Source: Gracilaria vermiculophylla (lineage: Eukaryota > Rhodophyta > Florideophyceae > Gracilariales > Gracilariaceae). From it: a stretch of 64,000 nucleotides of DNA. The notes beneath the pieces are model-generated. The model ran no database searches. It had not been told where the DNA came from and was given only the letters and a program-made list of their open reading frames with translations. This document shows, piece by piece, positions 18,022 to 27,839 of the stretch (position 1 is the stretch's first letter; each line of letters opens with the position of its first letter). The position numbers were made by a program, and so were the translations under genes. Where the stretch lies: NCBI GenBank assembly GCA_019155205.2, contig JAHNZQ020003146.1:654405-718404 (forward strand), written 5' to 3'.

Positions 18022-18449
18022 CGCCTTCGCCATCGACGTCGCCGTCGCCGCACTGCGCCGTCGCCTCGCGCCCGAACAGCACGCCGCTGAACCGCAGGTG
18101 CGGCCACTCGATGCGCTCGCGCACGCGCGAAATGAACCAGGGTGCTGCGCCCGCGTCAGAAGCCCGAGCGCCGGCACTGAACGGCGCGAGTCGCGCGCGA
18201 TGAGGCGCCGCGTGCACACTTACCTCGCACGATACGACGCACCTCGTCCAGAAAGTCAGCAGGATACTCGCTCAAGTTAGGCGCCTGCACCACAAACGCC
18301 CGCCAGCGCCTGGCGCCACGGCCGTACGCCTGGAGCTCGCACCGCGCTGCGCAGCGCCGCGTCTGCCGCGGCTGCCGCCACGCCGCACGCAGCCTGGGCA
18401 GCGCAGGCGCAGGCGGCAGGAAGCTCGCACTGTGAGCCCCCCCGTTCAT
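17660..18449 (-). CDS. Unrecognised protein, two exons
   Basis: Join on the minus strand of 18449-18224 and 18144-17660, giving 236 residues. I do not recognise a family. The N-terminal 50 residues are Arg/Ala-rich without acids, as in organelle presequences, then WRAFVVQAPNLSEYPADFLDEVRRIVR. Exon 2 continues APWFISRVRERIEWPHLRFSG, a low-complexity Gly/Asp run (about residues 110-131, encoded by a cgtcgc/catcgc microsatellite), IDVPPLVV, a basic helix RILQ-like (LLELQNRRAQFEIDLQKQRQAW) and an acidic, Tyr-rich end (HYLDYYL). The splice is supported by donor AG|GTAAGT, acceptor GCGCAG|CA and phase-1 agreement (G|CA restores Ala). The alternative single-exon reading from 18217 would start inside the intron. 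An organellar location is inference. Confidence 0.62.
18145..18223 (-). other. Spliceosomal intron of the unrecognised gene
   Basis: A 79-nt phase-1 intron with a textbook donor (GAG|GTAAGTG) and acceptor GGGCGCAG|CACCC. A nearer TTCAG at 18177 is out of phase. Removal joins two frames that look like one protein (RRIVR before, APWFISR after). Confidence 0.65.
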
Positions 18450-18730
18450 TGCGCTCGGGTGGCCAACCGTGGAGCAGCGTCGATGGAGTGGGAAGCCTCG
18501 TGGAGATGGTGGCTCAACGCACAGCGTCGGCGTCGGCGAGATCGTTCGCGTCGGCGCGTTCCATTTATTGCTGCTGCCGCATTTGCATTTGCTAAACCTC
18601 GCTGTCGTGCCAGCACCCTCGCTTGACCTCTCCCAACGCGACCTCGCAGCGCTCTCCTCCCCCCCTTCCCCCCTGTTCCCCCCGCTTCCACGCGTAGCCT
18701 CCGCAGTCACTGCGCCCATCGCCTGTCCAC

Positions 18731-19918
18731 ATGGAGAAGCACACAGCTTTCGTCGCGCGCTTCCCGTTCTCTGCCGCGCGACCGGCGTCCAACCCCAGCC
18801 CAGTCTCATGTACCAGATATGCCCCTCGCATCGCGCGATCGGCACCCCGTGCTCATACGCTGTGTGCTCTGACCCCAATTGAGTCTGGTGCCGCAGACTT
18901 CGACTTCTTGCCCATTGCCACCGTCGCCATTTACGACTTCCATGCAGAAGACGACTCTACTGCACAGCCGGCATACGAAGGAGGCTCTGTTCCTCCGTCC
19001 GGTTCGTCATCGGGCTCTGGATCAGGCGGTTCAGACGATGACTCGCCGTCCGCCCCCGACGCAAAACTCACCTCCCTGCTACGCGACTCTAACGCAGCGC
19101 TAGCCGATGTTCCCGCTGATATTCTCAGCGCTTATCGTGAAGGACTGATCCCTCTCTCCGCCATCTCCAACTTCTTTTCTGCGCGCGCTAACATTCTGTC
19201 TCGAGCTTTGATGGGTGCAGGATCCGGCATGCGCAACAGGTTCTTGGCAGACAAACTGTTCCTGCTCAAGATACTCATCGAGGAAGGTATCGGTATTTTT
19301 GGCAAGCTTTCCGCCGAATATGAGCAGCGCCGCCACAATTTTTGGAACGAGAAGGAATTTGTGTTCGCGAACTTGGTCACAGCGCTGCTGGCCGATTTCG
19401 CGCTGGTTTACCTCCCAGCGCCGTCTGTGTCGCTCACCAAGGCCTCAACCGGAAAGGGCCTTTCGTCCTGGATAAGCAATCTATCAAAAACATTACCAAG
19501 TAACATCTTTCAGACCGACCGACCGTTCACGCTGGCGCAACGAGCGGCCGGCTTCACTCTAAAGGCCAGTCAACTTTTTGTTGTGGGCATGGCTTGCTGC
19601 TTCACTGGGGTCATCCTCACCAACTCTCTCATCTTTATTCGAGAGAAACTCGATAAGACGTACGTGTCAAAGACGCAAAAGCAAAACCCTGTGCTTGTGT
19701 CCGTGCTCTATGCAGTGTTCCTCGGAGCCTCATCTGGGACAAGGTACCAACTTGTGAATGGCGTGGAGAACCACATTTTCCCGCGCATCTTTCGCAGTGC
19801 TCCGCAAGTCGTAGAGGAAGCCTCAACCTTCCTTTTACGCTACGGAAACACTTTCTGGGGATCTCAACAGTGGGTCATGTTTTGTCGTTTCACAAACGTC
19901 CAAAAGGTCAAGGAGTAA
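18731..19918 (+). CDS. RETICULATA-related plastid membrane protein (DUF3411)
   Basis: Predicted 395 residues, plastid-envelope protein family of plants and algae; in Arabidopsis its members affect leaf-vein reticulation and plastid metabolism, biochemical role unknown. Residues 1-50 resemble a transit peptide (MEKHTAFVARFPFSAARP). A Ser/Gly/Asp-rich linker (about 80-110) follows. The DUF3411 core has ADVPADILSAYREG, FLADKLFLLKILIEEGIGIFGKLSAEYEQRRHNFWNE, LADFALVYLPAPSVSL and NIFQTD, and hydrophobic helices at about 275-305 and 325-345. The first two blocks are the most diagnostic part of the family. Divergent from the spliced gene, sharing a 281-bp promoter region. ATG at 18731 (gtccacATGg). 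Confidence 0.9.
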   Translation: MEKHTAFVARFPFSAARPASNPSPVSCTRYAPRIARSAPRAHTLCALTPIESGAADFDFLPIATVAIYDFHAEDDSTAQPAYEGGSVPPSGSSSGSGSGGSDDDSPSAPDAKLTSLLRDSNAALADVPADILSAYREGLIPLSAISNFFSARANILSRALMGAGSGMRNRFLADKLFLLKILIEEGIGIFGKLSAEYEQRRHNFWNEKEFVFANLVTALLADFALVYLPAPSVSLTKASTGKGLSSWISNLSKTLPSNIFQTDRPFTLAQRAAGFTLKASQLFVVGMACCFTGVILTNSLIFIREKLDKTYVSKTQKQNPVLVSVLYAVFLGASSGTRYQLVNGVENHIFPRIFRSAPQVVEEASTFLLRYGNTFWGSQQWVMFCRFTNVQKVKE

Positions 19919-20349
19919 ACACAAACAAAGCGGCAAAGCGTAGTCAGGAAGCACATTGACCGCTTACGTTAGTGTACAGCAATCATTTTTGCATTACCAC
20001 TTGAGACTGGTGAAATGGCGCGTGCCAGTAATTACAGTACCGTAAGTCTTCCGGCCATTCTAGGACAACCCTGTCGTCTGGCGATTTTGTCACAGTCCAG
20101 GTGGAGTGCATCACAGATGCAGCTATCGTCATCTTCATCCAGATTCGCATGTTGTCCGCGCCAGCCAGAGTCTAGCATTTAGACGCCGTGCTGTAAATCA
20201 AATACTTCGTCTTTGTAAATAGTCTCCGTAGAGACGAGGAGTAAAACCCAATGGCCCCAAAACTGATGGCTCATCCTTTGTGATTTGCACCGCTTTACCA
20301 TGACGAAGAACGTTTCGAGCACAAAGTATTTCTTCGTCAATTCAATCAT
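19919..20349. other. Intergenic, nothing recognised
   Basis: A 431-bp spacer between two plus-strand genes (RER-type and PUS3). No ORF of note, no RNA gene seen. It presumably contains the 3' UTR of one and promoter of the other. Confidence 0.35.
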
Positions 20350-21906
20350 ATGTGGCGCATATCCAAGCTTCTTAAATTGGGATCAACCATGCCTCCTCCT
20401 CGCAACCCGAGTGAGAAAGAACTTCGCGCAATGTCACGCGAGCAGCTACTTTCTCTCGCCTTAACAAACCTCTTTCCTAATTCCTCTGTTACTGAGCAAG
20501 TCGGAAAAGTCTCTCGATCTAGCCCAGGGCCACTAGACGGGGAACCGCCTCGGAAAAAACCACGTCAGTTTGACATGACCCGATACGGACAAAGATTGGT
20601 AGCGCTGCGAATTATGTACACAGGCTGGCTTTTTCATGGCTTCGCCTCTCAGATTGATTCAGACAACACAGTTGAAGCCCATCTGTTTTCATCTTTGCTC
20701 AAAACTCGTCTGATCTCCTCTCGCCTCGACTGTCGTTACTCTCGGGCAGGGCGAACCGATGTTGGCGTCTCAGCCGCATGTCAAGTAATTGGTATTTGCC
20801 TCCGAAGCAATGTGAAGCCTCCGTCGACTGGTCATAGAGAGCTTGACTACGTCAAAATTATAAATGGCACATTGCCGCAAGGCATTCGATGTACCGGATG
20901 GACTCCTGTATCAGATGGCGCTTCCCCTTTCCCTCAAGTTTACGACGGCGATCCCCTACCGATACAAAAGTACTGGACGGCTGTAAAACAAGGACAAATC
21001 GAGGAAACTGTCCCAATCCGGAGACCCGGTCAGCCCTTTTCTGCTCGTTTTGATGCTTCGTATAGATCGTACAAATACTTCTTTCCAAGAGGTGATCTTA
21101 ATATCGACGCTATGCGCGAGGGTGCCTCGTTTTTTGAAGGTACGCATGATTTTCGAAACTTTTGTCGCATCGATGAAAATGTCACAAACTTTGAACGCCA
21201 TATGTTTAGCGTTCAAGTTCGGCGTATGCATGACGATGCCTTGGTTCTTGACGGGAAAGATGACGAGTACACAATATATTTCATCTTTGTCAAGGGCCAG
21301 GCCTTTCTTTGGCATCAAGTTCGATGTATGACTGCGGTCCTTTTTGACATTGGTATGGGCAACGAGCAACCAGATCTTATCAAAAGAATGCTAGCGGATG
21401 CCAAGACATGTAGTGGTCAGTTTTCGAACGGTAGACCGCAGTACAAGATGGCATCACCAGTACCACTTCTTTTGTACGAATGCACGTACCCAAGAACTGT
21501 GTTACACTTTCCGCAAACATTTGAGCGTAATTTTCATCCTGCTGTCGCGAGTTCTGTCGATCTGAGACGAAGCTCGTTTGAGAGAGCAAACTCGGCCATT
21601 GCCAAAAATTTTGCAGCGGAAGCTGCAAAAATGTCAATCTTGCAGACAGTGCTTAAAGATCAAGACGAACTTGTTTCATACATCCCAGAAAACGAAACAG
21701 GGCATGCCTCTAAATCGTTTAAAGAGCTTCGTGGACCAAGAAATTTTGTAATCGACCATATGCATCGTCGACATATCCCGTACGAAGAGAGGCTAACAGA
21801 CGATTCTTTGAAAATGAAACAGAAGAAGGCTGCCTTGAAGCTCAAGTCTAGAAACCGTTTGCATATCAGTACATCTTGTACACCAGAAACACATCAGTCA
21901 CCATGA
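20350..21906 (+). CDS. PUS3: tRNA pseudouridine(38/39) synthase, DEG1/PUS3 type
   Basis: Predicted 518 residues, TruA family, isomerising uridines 38/39 in the anticodon arm of tRNAs. The N-terminal 70 residues are charged with a nuclear-localisation-like RKKPR. The catalytic domain starts at about residue 80. The active-site Asp lies in SRAGRTDVGVSA (D137), with ALRIMYTGWLFHGFASQ before it and NGTLPQGIR, FSARFDASYRSYKYFF (conserved Arg/Tyr block), GTHDFRNFCRID and FLWHQVRCM after it. The FHGFASQ and RNFCRID signatures match DEG1/PUS3 rather than PUS1. The C-terminal 120 residues are charged and less conserved. The ATG at 20389 (residue 14) is an alternative start. Confidence 0.92.
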   Translation: MWRISKLLKLGSTMPPPRNPSEKELRAMSREQLLSLALTNLFPNSSVTEQVGKVSRSSPGPLDGEPPRKKPRQFDMTRYGQRLVALRIMYTGWLFHGFASQIDSDNTVEAHLFSSLLKTRLISSRLDCRYSRAGRTDVGVSAACQVIGICLRSNVKPPSTGHRELDYVKIINGTLPQGIRCTGWTPVSDGASPFPQVYDGDPLPIQKYWTAVKQGQIEETVPIRRPGQPFSARFDASYRSYKYFFPRGDLNIDAMREGASFFEGTHDFRNFCRIDENVTNFERHMFSVQVRRMHDDALVLDGKDDEYTIYFIFVKGQAFLWHQVRCMTAVLFDIGMGNEQPDLIKRMLADAKTCSGQFSNGRPQYKMASPVPLLLYECTYPRTVLHFPQTFERNFHPAVASSVDLRRSSFERANSAIAKNFAAEAAKMSILQTVLKDQDELVSYIPENETGHASKSFKELRGPRNFVIDHMHRRHIPYEERLTDDSLKMKQKKAALKLKSRNRLHISTSCTPETHQSP

Positions 21907-22861
21907 ATAATCAAGAACTTCAACTATAAACAAACTCAAGTGCGGGTCACATTCCAGGCTCCATGCTGGGCAGTGGGAATGCGGTCTTCGAAAACGCTAC
22001 GCCCCATAGTTTTTCCTCTGTAAAGTCTTTTGCTCTTCCCTTCTTCCTCGACTTGCATACCAATAGAGGAGCTATCACACGTCCGCTGAGCAACCTTTTC
22101 CTAGGCAGAAAAGACCTTGAGAAAACACCTGTTTTGATAGTACCTGTGCTGAGCTGAGTCGCTCAGTTTCGAATATCCATAAATCTCTCCCTCTACAGGG
22201 CGACAGAGACATTCATTAGCCGTCGCATTATCTTCAAAGGTTATGCAATATGTTTCAAAATGTGTGACTGGACGATATCGCGAGAACTTGGGCAAAATGA
22301 CCAACAACAACGAGATAAATCCGTGTGGGGCAACCTCCGCAGCGTAAATCTCATATCGGCAACCTCCTCTTCAAGTCAATCGAATGCAAGTATGAGGTGT
22401 GCCCCACACTACTGTCCCAACCCAACATTTGCCGTGCACCGCTTCTTCGAAAAAGAAATTCAATATATCGTGCATCATCATCTTCTTGTTGTACATGCTG
22501 AGATTTGGTTCAGCAGATAACACGACTAACCGCACAGCTGCTCCATAGATTGTTATGTTTCGTCACTTGTCCGCCTCAATGTTCGTTTTGCTCATGAACT
22601 CTTTCAAGTTATAAAAGAAATAGACATGCAGCGCCATCGATTCTCAGCGTTTACCATTTGAATCTTGACCACTAACTTTCTGCTGCAAGATGTAATTCAT
22701 GTCGGTACATACATATCCGCCATTCGACATCAAGTGAGTAAGCTTGGATTCGGGTGTTACTTTACAGATGTTTCGTGAGATGAAGGACATAATGCCAACA
22801 CTCGACACCAAGCAAGAAGTAAGGCTTCCTCTAACACTCTTATCCTGAGTACCACCCATAG
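21907..22861. other. Convergent intergenic region, nothing recognised
   Basis: About 950 bp between the convergent PUS3 and PRP3 genes. Short frames (for example 22260-22520 plus, 22644-22859 minus) have no motif. Longer than expected for two 3' UTRs in this compact region, so an unrecognised small gene or non-coding RNA remains possible. Confidence 0.35.
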
Positions 22862-24619
22862 TTACCCAATTTCTTTAATACCGAGGCCATCATTCCCAGC
22901 AGGACTAGCCTGAGCGCACAAGTTCCAGTAGTGTTCAACACCTCGCTTCCGAAACATACCCCGACATTCCACTTCCTTTGGAAGAGACATTGTCTGAAAT
23001 TGCTCAAAACTTGGCTTCGCTACTCGGCCCTCCCACAGGAGAACGCAGCCTTTCTTTTCATGCTCTCCTTCCTCGCGGTCTAGAGTGCCAGAATTGTTCT
23101 CGGATATCTCGGAATCATTCTTCTTCTCGCTTTCGTTCCAGTTTATACGCCTTAACATGAGCTTTTTGAACTTACGAAGCGCCTTACTTCCTCCCTCAAC
23201 CACAACAACATTAAAAGTATCGTATAGGACAAGAGCACCGTTTAAACTGAGCTGTCGTGCATTCACACTCACTTTGAACTTCTGCCCTCCATGTACGGCG
23301 CCTAATCTATACACGGCAGCAAACAATCCTGCATTTTTATCGTTAATCAGCTTTTCACGAGCAGCCTCTCGCCGTTCCTCTTGACTTTTTTTCCTTTCTT
23401 CATTTGCTAATTCATGTTTTCGCTTCCTCTCTTCCATCTGCTGCCGGACTTGTTGCTCCACTTTTGTTGGATCTGCGGTAACTTCTGACAATAGCACGCG
23501 CCTCATATTGCTTAACTTAACTTTTGGGGGTGGCGGAGGGATGAGCCCGAGAGCAACCATTTCTTGTTTCTCTTTTTGAACCTCTTGACGCCTTTGCCTT
23601 CTGAGTTTCTTGGTCTCTTTCTTTGTAAGCATGAGGGGGAGCACAGGTGGCGGCTTCTGCGGAACAGCTGGAATAATCGGAGGTGGGTGGTGTATGTAAT
23701 GAGTTATGCGATCTTCTCGTACATTAAAGCAATTGCTCATGTCAACATCGCCGTCCTTATCGGCTGGAACAGAAACTCTGGAAACTTCGGCAATGAACGG
23801 TTGATCCCACCATTCCCATTCGGGTATTGATGCATCTTTTACGCGTAAATCCTTCGATAACGGTGGAAGTACAGGAAGTTCCCCTTCTCCTTCCGCAAGA
23901 CGCTTGCGATACTCTTCTCGCCGGGCTTGGATCAAGACCGTTTCTCTTTTTCGTTCTGCTCGGTCCGCAATTTCTCCCGGTGCTTTAAATTTGATTTCTC
24001 GTGGAGGTCGAGATCGAGATATAGTATTCTTAATAGTAGGATCATAATACGGATTTCGAGTTGGATCCTTATCAAGCAGGTCATTCTCAGACAATTTCAA
24101 GACAGCATCCAACTTGCGCTTCTTTTGCACAGTTCTGTTAATGCGTAATGTGGAAACAGGAGCTATTGGGATTGCTGAAAGATCAATTTTGCCAGAAGCG
24201 GGACCATTTTGCGAGGCAGAGAAGTGGGGAAAAATCGGTGCTATTGGAGGGTTTGTTGCGAATGTTTGTTTTGGTTTCTCGGCAATGGACGGTTCTGCGG
24301 TTGCAAAACGCGGGCCCCTGCGTCGCTTTTTGGGCTGAGTGGCGTTCCCCAAAGACGATTTTGGAACATTATTCAGTTCCTTGTGCTCCACTGTCTCTGT
24401 CCTATGACCTTGGGCGTGCTGGAAAGAAGCATTGGCTGCTCGCAGCGCGGCAACAGCTGGGTTGGACAACACTGTTTGAGTCCCATTTGCAGAGCTTTGT
24501 TTGTTGCGTTCAGGGTTAGGCAGTACCGTATCAACTGTTCCGGTTACTTCGTCTAGAGCGGTAAAACGAGAGCGGCCTCGCCGTCTTCTTTGTGCCGGTT
24601 TTCGTGTGGTTTCACTCAT
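22862..24619 (-). CDS. PRPF3: U4/U6 snRNP splicing factor PRP3
   Basis: Predicted 585 residues, component of the U4/U6.U5 tri-snRNP. The N-terminus is Arg-rich and disordered. The conserved PRP3 domain begins at about residue 190 with NPYYDP, followed by FKAPGEIADRAERKRET, IPEWEWWDQPF, YIHHPPPI, LTKKETKKLRRQRR and a long basic helix. The C-terminal domain has FNVVVVEGGSKALRKFKKLMLRRINW and the ending block CVLLWEGRVAKPSF, a ferredoxin-like fold that contacts U6. No PWI domain is visible at the N-terminus, unlike human PRPF3 (683). Its presence shows a working major spliceosome although introns are rare here. ATG at 24619. Confidence 0.93.
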   Translation of the reverse strand: MSETTRKPAQRRRRGRSRFTALDEVTGTVDTVLPNPERNKQSSANGTQTVLSNPAVAALRAANASFQHAQGHRTETVEHKELNNVPKSSLGNATQPKKRRRGPRFATAEPSIAEKPKQTFATNPPIAPIFPHFSASQNGPASGKIDLSAIPIAPVSTLRINRTVQKKRKLDAVLKLSENDLLDKDPTRNPYYDPTIKNTISRSRPPREIKFKAPGEIADRAERKRETVLIQARREEYRKRLAEGEGELPVLPPLSKDLRVKDASIPEWEWWDQPFIAEVSRVSVPADKDGDVDMSNCFNVREDRITHYIHHPPPIIPAVPQKPPPVLPLMLTKKETKKLRRQRRQEVQKEKQEMVALGLIPPPPPKVKLSNMRRVLLSEVTADPTKVEQQVRQQMEERKRKHELANEERKKSQEERREAAREKLINDKNAGLFAAVYRLGAVHGGQKFKVSVNARQLSLNGALVLYDTFNVVVVEGGSKALRKFKKLMLRRINWNESEKKNDSEISENNSGTLDREEGEHEKKGCVLLWEGRVAKPSFEQFQTMSLPKEVECRGMFRKRGVEHYWNLCAQASPAGNDGLGIKEIG

Positions 24620-25355
24620 AGTTAACTATGTGTCGATATGAAGAGCTCTGGAGAAGAGCAGTCACTGAGACGGGGACGTCGAGATATTCGCTTCTGACTT
24701 ACCGAAAATCTCTCTCGGGGCCTTGATTGCTTTAGCGAGAAAAATGTTTGTGCATAATGTGATATCACGAGTGCAGCAGCGAGCGTCTATGCCCTGTGTA
24801 GAGGGCGACTGAAACGAGGGCTGTAAGATGGATCAGAATCGAGCCAGCTTCGTAAGGGCATCACGATGCAGGAACTGCTTTCGAGATGGGTAAGCTTTCA
24901 GAGATGGAGACAGGGATTAAAGTATTCTCAAATCCACTGCTTCACTTCGCACCGCGATACTGCCGAAATCCGGTCCCAGAGGATTTCCATACGCTGAAAT
25001 GTGGTTTTTTTTGGCCCAGTATTATTTGTGAACTGGACCAGTTATCAACACCATTGGCGGCTGTACAGCAATGAGTCTTGGCCCAACACATACACATGTA
25101 GGTCAAAGCATGCCGGCATCAATCGCGCGCTACCCCAATGCTTCTTACGCAGCGGTATCCCCTTCTAATGCTATCCATACCAACACCTTTGGCCTTATGG
25201 GAGCTTTCGCGGTACATTTACTTCTGCTACTTGTACACCGACATCCTCTCCTGCTGCATAACAGATAGGCACTGCCCTTATCTTCTTTCACTCGGGTAGA
25301 GCTCTGTTTCGTTACAACGCCTGCCTTTCTCACTTCGGAACTAGGTCGTACATAT
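24620..25355. promoter_or_regulatory. Divergent intergenic region
   Basis: About 735 bp between divergent PRP3 and F-box genes. No convincing ORF (24886-25074 and 25071-25268 plus are motif-free). Presumably both promoters. Confidence 0.35.
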
Positions 25356-26867
25356 ATGCTTAATCCGAGTTTCAAGCAAAAGAAATGTGCAGCTCTTCCA
25401 GCCGATGCTTGGCGCCAAGTGGCATCCCACCTTTCCACAGCAGACCTCGCCAATCTATCTCAGGTCTCTATCGCATGCAGAACCGCTGCCCTATCTCCAG
25501 ATTTATTCGCAAAACACCTGCGTTGCCAACCTCCATCTGACTTGCTTTCAACTACAAGTTATGAAACCATATACCAACACTCAAAGTCAATGCAACATGT
25601 TCCGATTCCCACTACAGTACGTTCTCCTGCGTACAAACGAGTCAATGTGGGCATCCTAGGCTCTGTTTCAAGCTATCTCATTCTATACGACCAATCTGAG
25701 GGATCTGTTTCTTGTCCTTCTGTTGGGTGGCGCCGAAATATTTCTGAGCTTCTTTTAGGAGAGTGGGGTATCAGGTTGCAGTCCTCACTGCTATCAGCAG
25801 CATCCTGTGGCCAAACTTCACCCTTTCCTCCACATGCGTTTGTCGCAAAGAGGTTTCTGGAAATGCCGCATTGCAAAGCTGGTTTTTTTTGTAACGGTGG
25901 CAAAAGTTTCGGCGGGAACTTGCTCACAATCTGTGCAAGAACAGGGAAGACCATAGACCAAGTTTTCCTCCCTGCCAATGAAGCTCACACGGGCATCGAA
26001 TTTTTGACTGGCTCCGAAAACCCAAAACTCGCTCTCCTTGGAGGCATTAACTCACAGTACTTAGTCTACTTTACTCATAAGTCTTTCAATATTATGCACC
26101 GAAGCACTGGAACCATAGTTAATAAATGGTCCAGAATGCCCGAGAGTTTGTTAATAAGAGGGGAGACGTCGTTTAACGCGCCATTGATAACAGGAGTTGT
26201 TGCATGCGATACCGGAGAAAATGAGAAAAATTATCACATACACCTGCTCGAGGGTGGAGCTTCAGAGTACAGTTTCAGTATTGATTCCAAAGATGAGCTT
26301 ATTGATGTAACACGAAGTCGTGACGGAAGAACAATAACGAAACGAATATCAAGTGAAGGCATAGTAAAGCTGTGGACAGTCGTCCAGCGCAATGCTATGT
26401 TTCATTGGCTGCAGGGACTTCGTGCGAGCAACAAGTCAGGAGAAGTCGAAATGAGATCTAACGGCACTCAGGTGTTCATGAGACCCAGAGGAGGTGATGG
26501 TCGAATCATAAGATTCACCTACGGATCTTTTGTTCGAGAGGACAAGATAGCAAGGCGGGTACAAGGTATGAGTTTTGACTGGGCTAGAGCCAGTTGGGAT
26601 GGCAGAGTTGTTCTAGCAGTGAGTCGCAAAGGTGGGTTCATCAGCATATTCGACTGTGATGAAGGACGCTGTCTGAAGAGCGTTTCTATTGGTGATGAAC
26701 TGGACGATTTGATCCTTGTCGACGGACATATGCTGGTTTGCCTCACACACAAAGATATCATTGAATGCCATTTCAATCGCTTCTGTCAATGTCTCGGGGC
26801 TTTTCCAGTACATTGTGAATCGGGAGAAACCAAGGTTGAATCGAATGACAAAAATTCGGGCAGATAA
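25356..26867 (+). CDS. F-box protein with probable beta-propeller
   Basis: Predicted 503 residues. An N-terminal F-box (about 13-52: ALPADAWRQVASHLSTADLANLSQVSIACRTAALSPDLFAKHL region, here only partly quoted) would bind SKP1 in an SCF ubiquitin ligase. The remainder has repeating beta-rich blocks with WD/quinoprotein-like endings (EGIVKLWTVV, GRVVLAVSRKGGFISIFDCDEGRCLKSV), consistent with a degenerate propeller used for substrate binding. There are too few clear WD dipeptides to count blades. The Cys/Asp-rich and Glu/Lys-rich last 15 residues are unstructured. The ATG at 25356 follows tacatat. The substrate is unknown. Confidence 0.75.
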   Translation: MLNPSFKQKKCAALPADAWRQVASHLSTADLANLSQVSIACRTAALSPDLFAKHLRCQPPSDLLSTTSYETIYQHSKSMQHVPIPTTVRSPAYKRVNVGILGSVSSYLILYDQSEGSVSCPSVGWRRNISELLLGEWGIRLQSSLLSAASCGQTSPFPPHAFVAKRFLEMPHCKAGFFCNGGKSFGGNLLTICARTGKTIDQVFLPANEAHTGIEFLTGSENPKLALLGGINSQYLVYFTHKSFNIMHRSTGTIVNKWSRMPESLLIRGETSFNAPLITGVVACDTGENEKNYHIHLLEGGASEYSFSIDSKDELIDVTRSRDGRTITKRISSEGIVKLWTVVQRNAMFHWLQGLRASNKSGEVEMRSNGTQVFMRPRGGDGRIIRFTYGSFVREDKIARRVQGMSFDWARASWDGRVVLAVSRKGGFISIFDCDEGRCLKSVSIGDELDDLILVDGHMLVCLTHKDIIECHFNRFCQCLGAFPVHCESGETKVESNDKNSGR

Positions 26868-27839
26868 GTCGCAGAAGGTGTATATTAATCGGTGCAATGC
26901 GATTTCAATTCTGAAAAGCACTCGATCATCATCTCTGCTCTGATCATATTGTATACTTCTTGCCTTTGATTATCTGCATCAGTTTTGCATGTTGTCGGAT
27001 CTTATTGCACTACCGGTCGTGTACGAAATTCATTTGAATCTCGTCATCAACACTCCAAATTATGTTTCAGTATGTCACTCGCCGAAAGCATCAGCTTCCC
27101 GATGCCCACCAGCCATGGTGTTACGCGTCTCGCCCAAATAACATGACATGCTTGAAGAGATTTGCATAGGGAAAACTATGAGTTCTTTTCAAGCCTTCTA
27201 ACTTTTTAATATTGTTTCCTGCGCAGACAAAACAAAAATAGTTCGAGAAAAAGCAATCACAACCTCTATTCAGAATAGTAATGAAAGATATGTTTCACGG
27301 AATGAAGGAGCCATCGAATGCTTGTGAAATGTCACCAATGGTGTTTTGTGATCGTGAATCAAATACGCAAATCTTTTTGTGCTGTGGACTTGTTTCTATT
27401 CCGATAATTGTGCCCGACATGCATTCGCACACACACATTTCTCAAAATGGCGAGCAAAATCTGAATTATCTCTTCAAGTGTTGAGTGGATTTGTAATGAT
27501 CACCTCTGTAACCTTAAATGACCAACGTTGTTAAAGTCAGCGACGGGTACTCAAAACTACCTCTGGTATCTTTCTTGCTTACCGATAACAACCGAAGGTA
27601 ACTCTGTATCTACACGAGACACGCTGAGAATCACGGAAATCATTCCCAAAAAGCGCCGATCTTGCATTGCATCCGAACCGCGGAGTTCTGTAACTTTTCC
27701 ACGAATGACACCGAGCAATGCGCAGTGAGCACCTCGTGACACGTCTTGAGATCGAAAGCCCACGAATCCTGCTCCAACTCAAGCACGGCTCGAAATCTTG
27801 TCCTGATTCACCAAGAAACAAACAACGCTCACACCAGGA
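26868..27839. other. Intergenic, nothing recognised
   Basis: About 970 bp of AT-richer sequence between two plus-strand genes. Frames at 27281-27484 and 27528-27728 lack motifs. It presumably contains the promoter of the chromophore lyase gene. No RNA gene seen. Confidence 0.35.

Noticed and set aside
18145..18217. Single-exon reading of the gene at 17660 with start at 18217
   Set aside because: It would begin inside the predicted intron, and the codons before APWF have no similarity to targeting peptides, while an exact phase-1 splice joins a better upstream exon.
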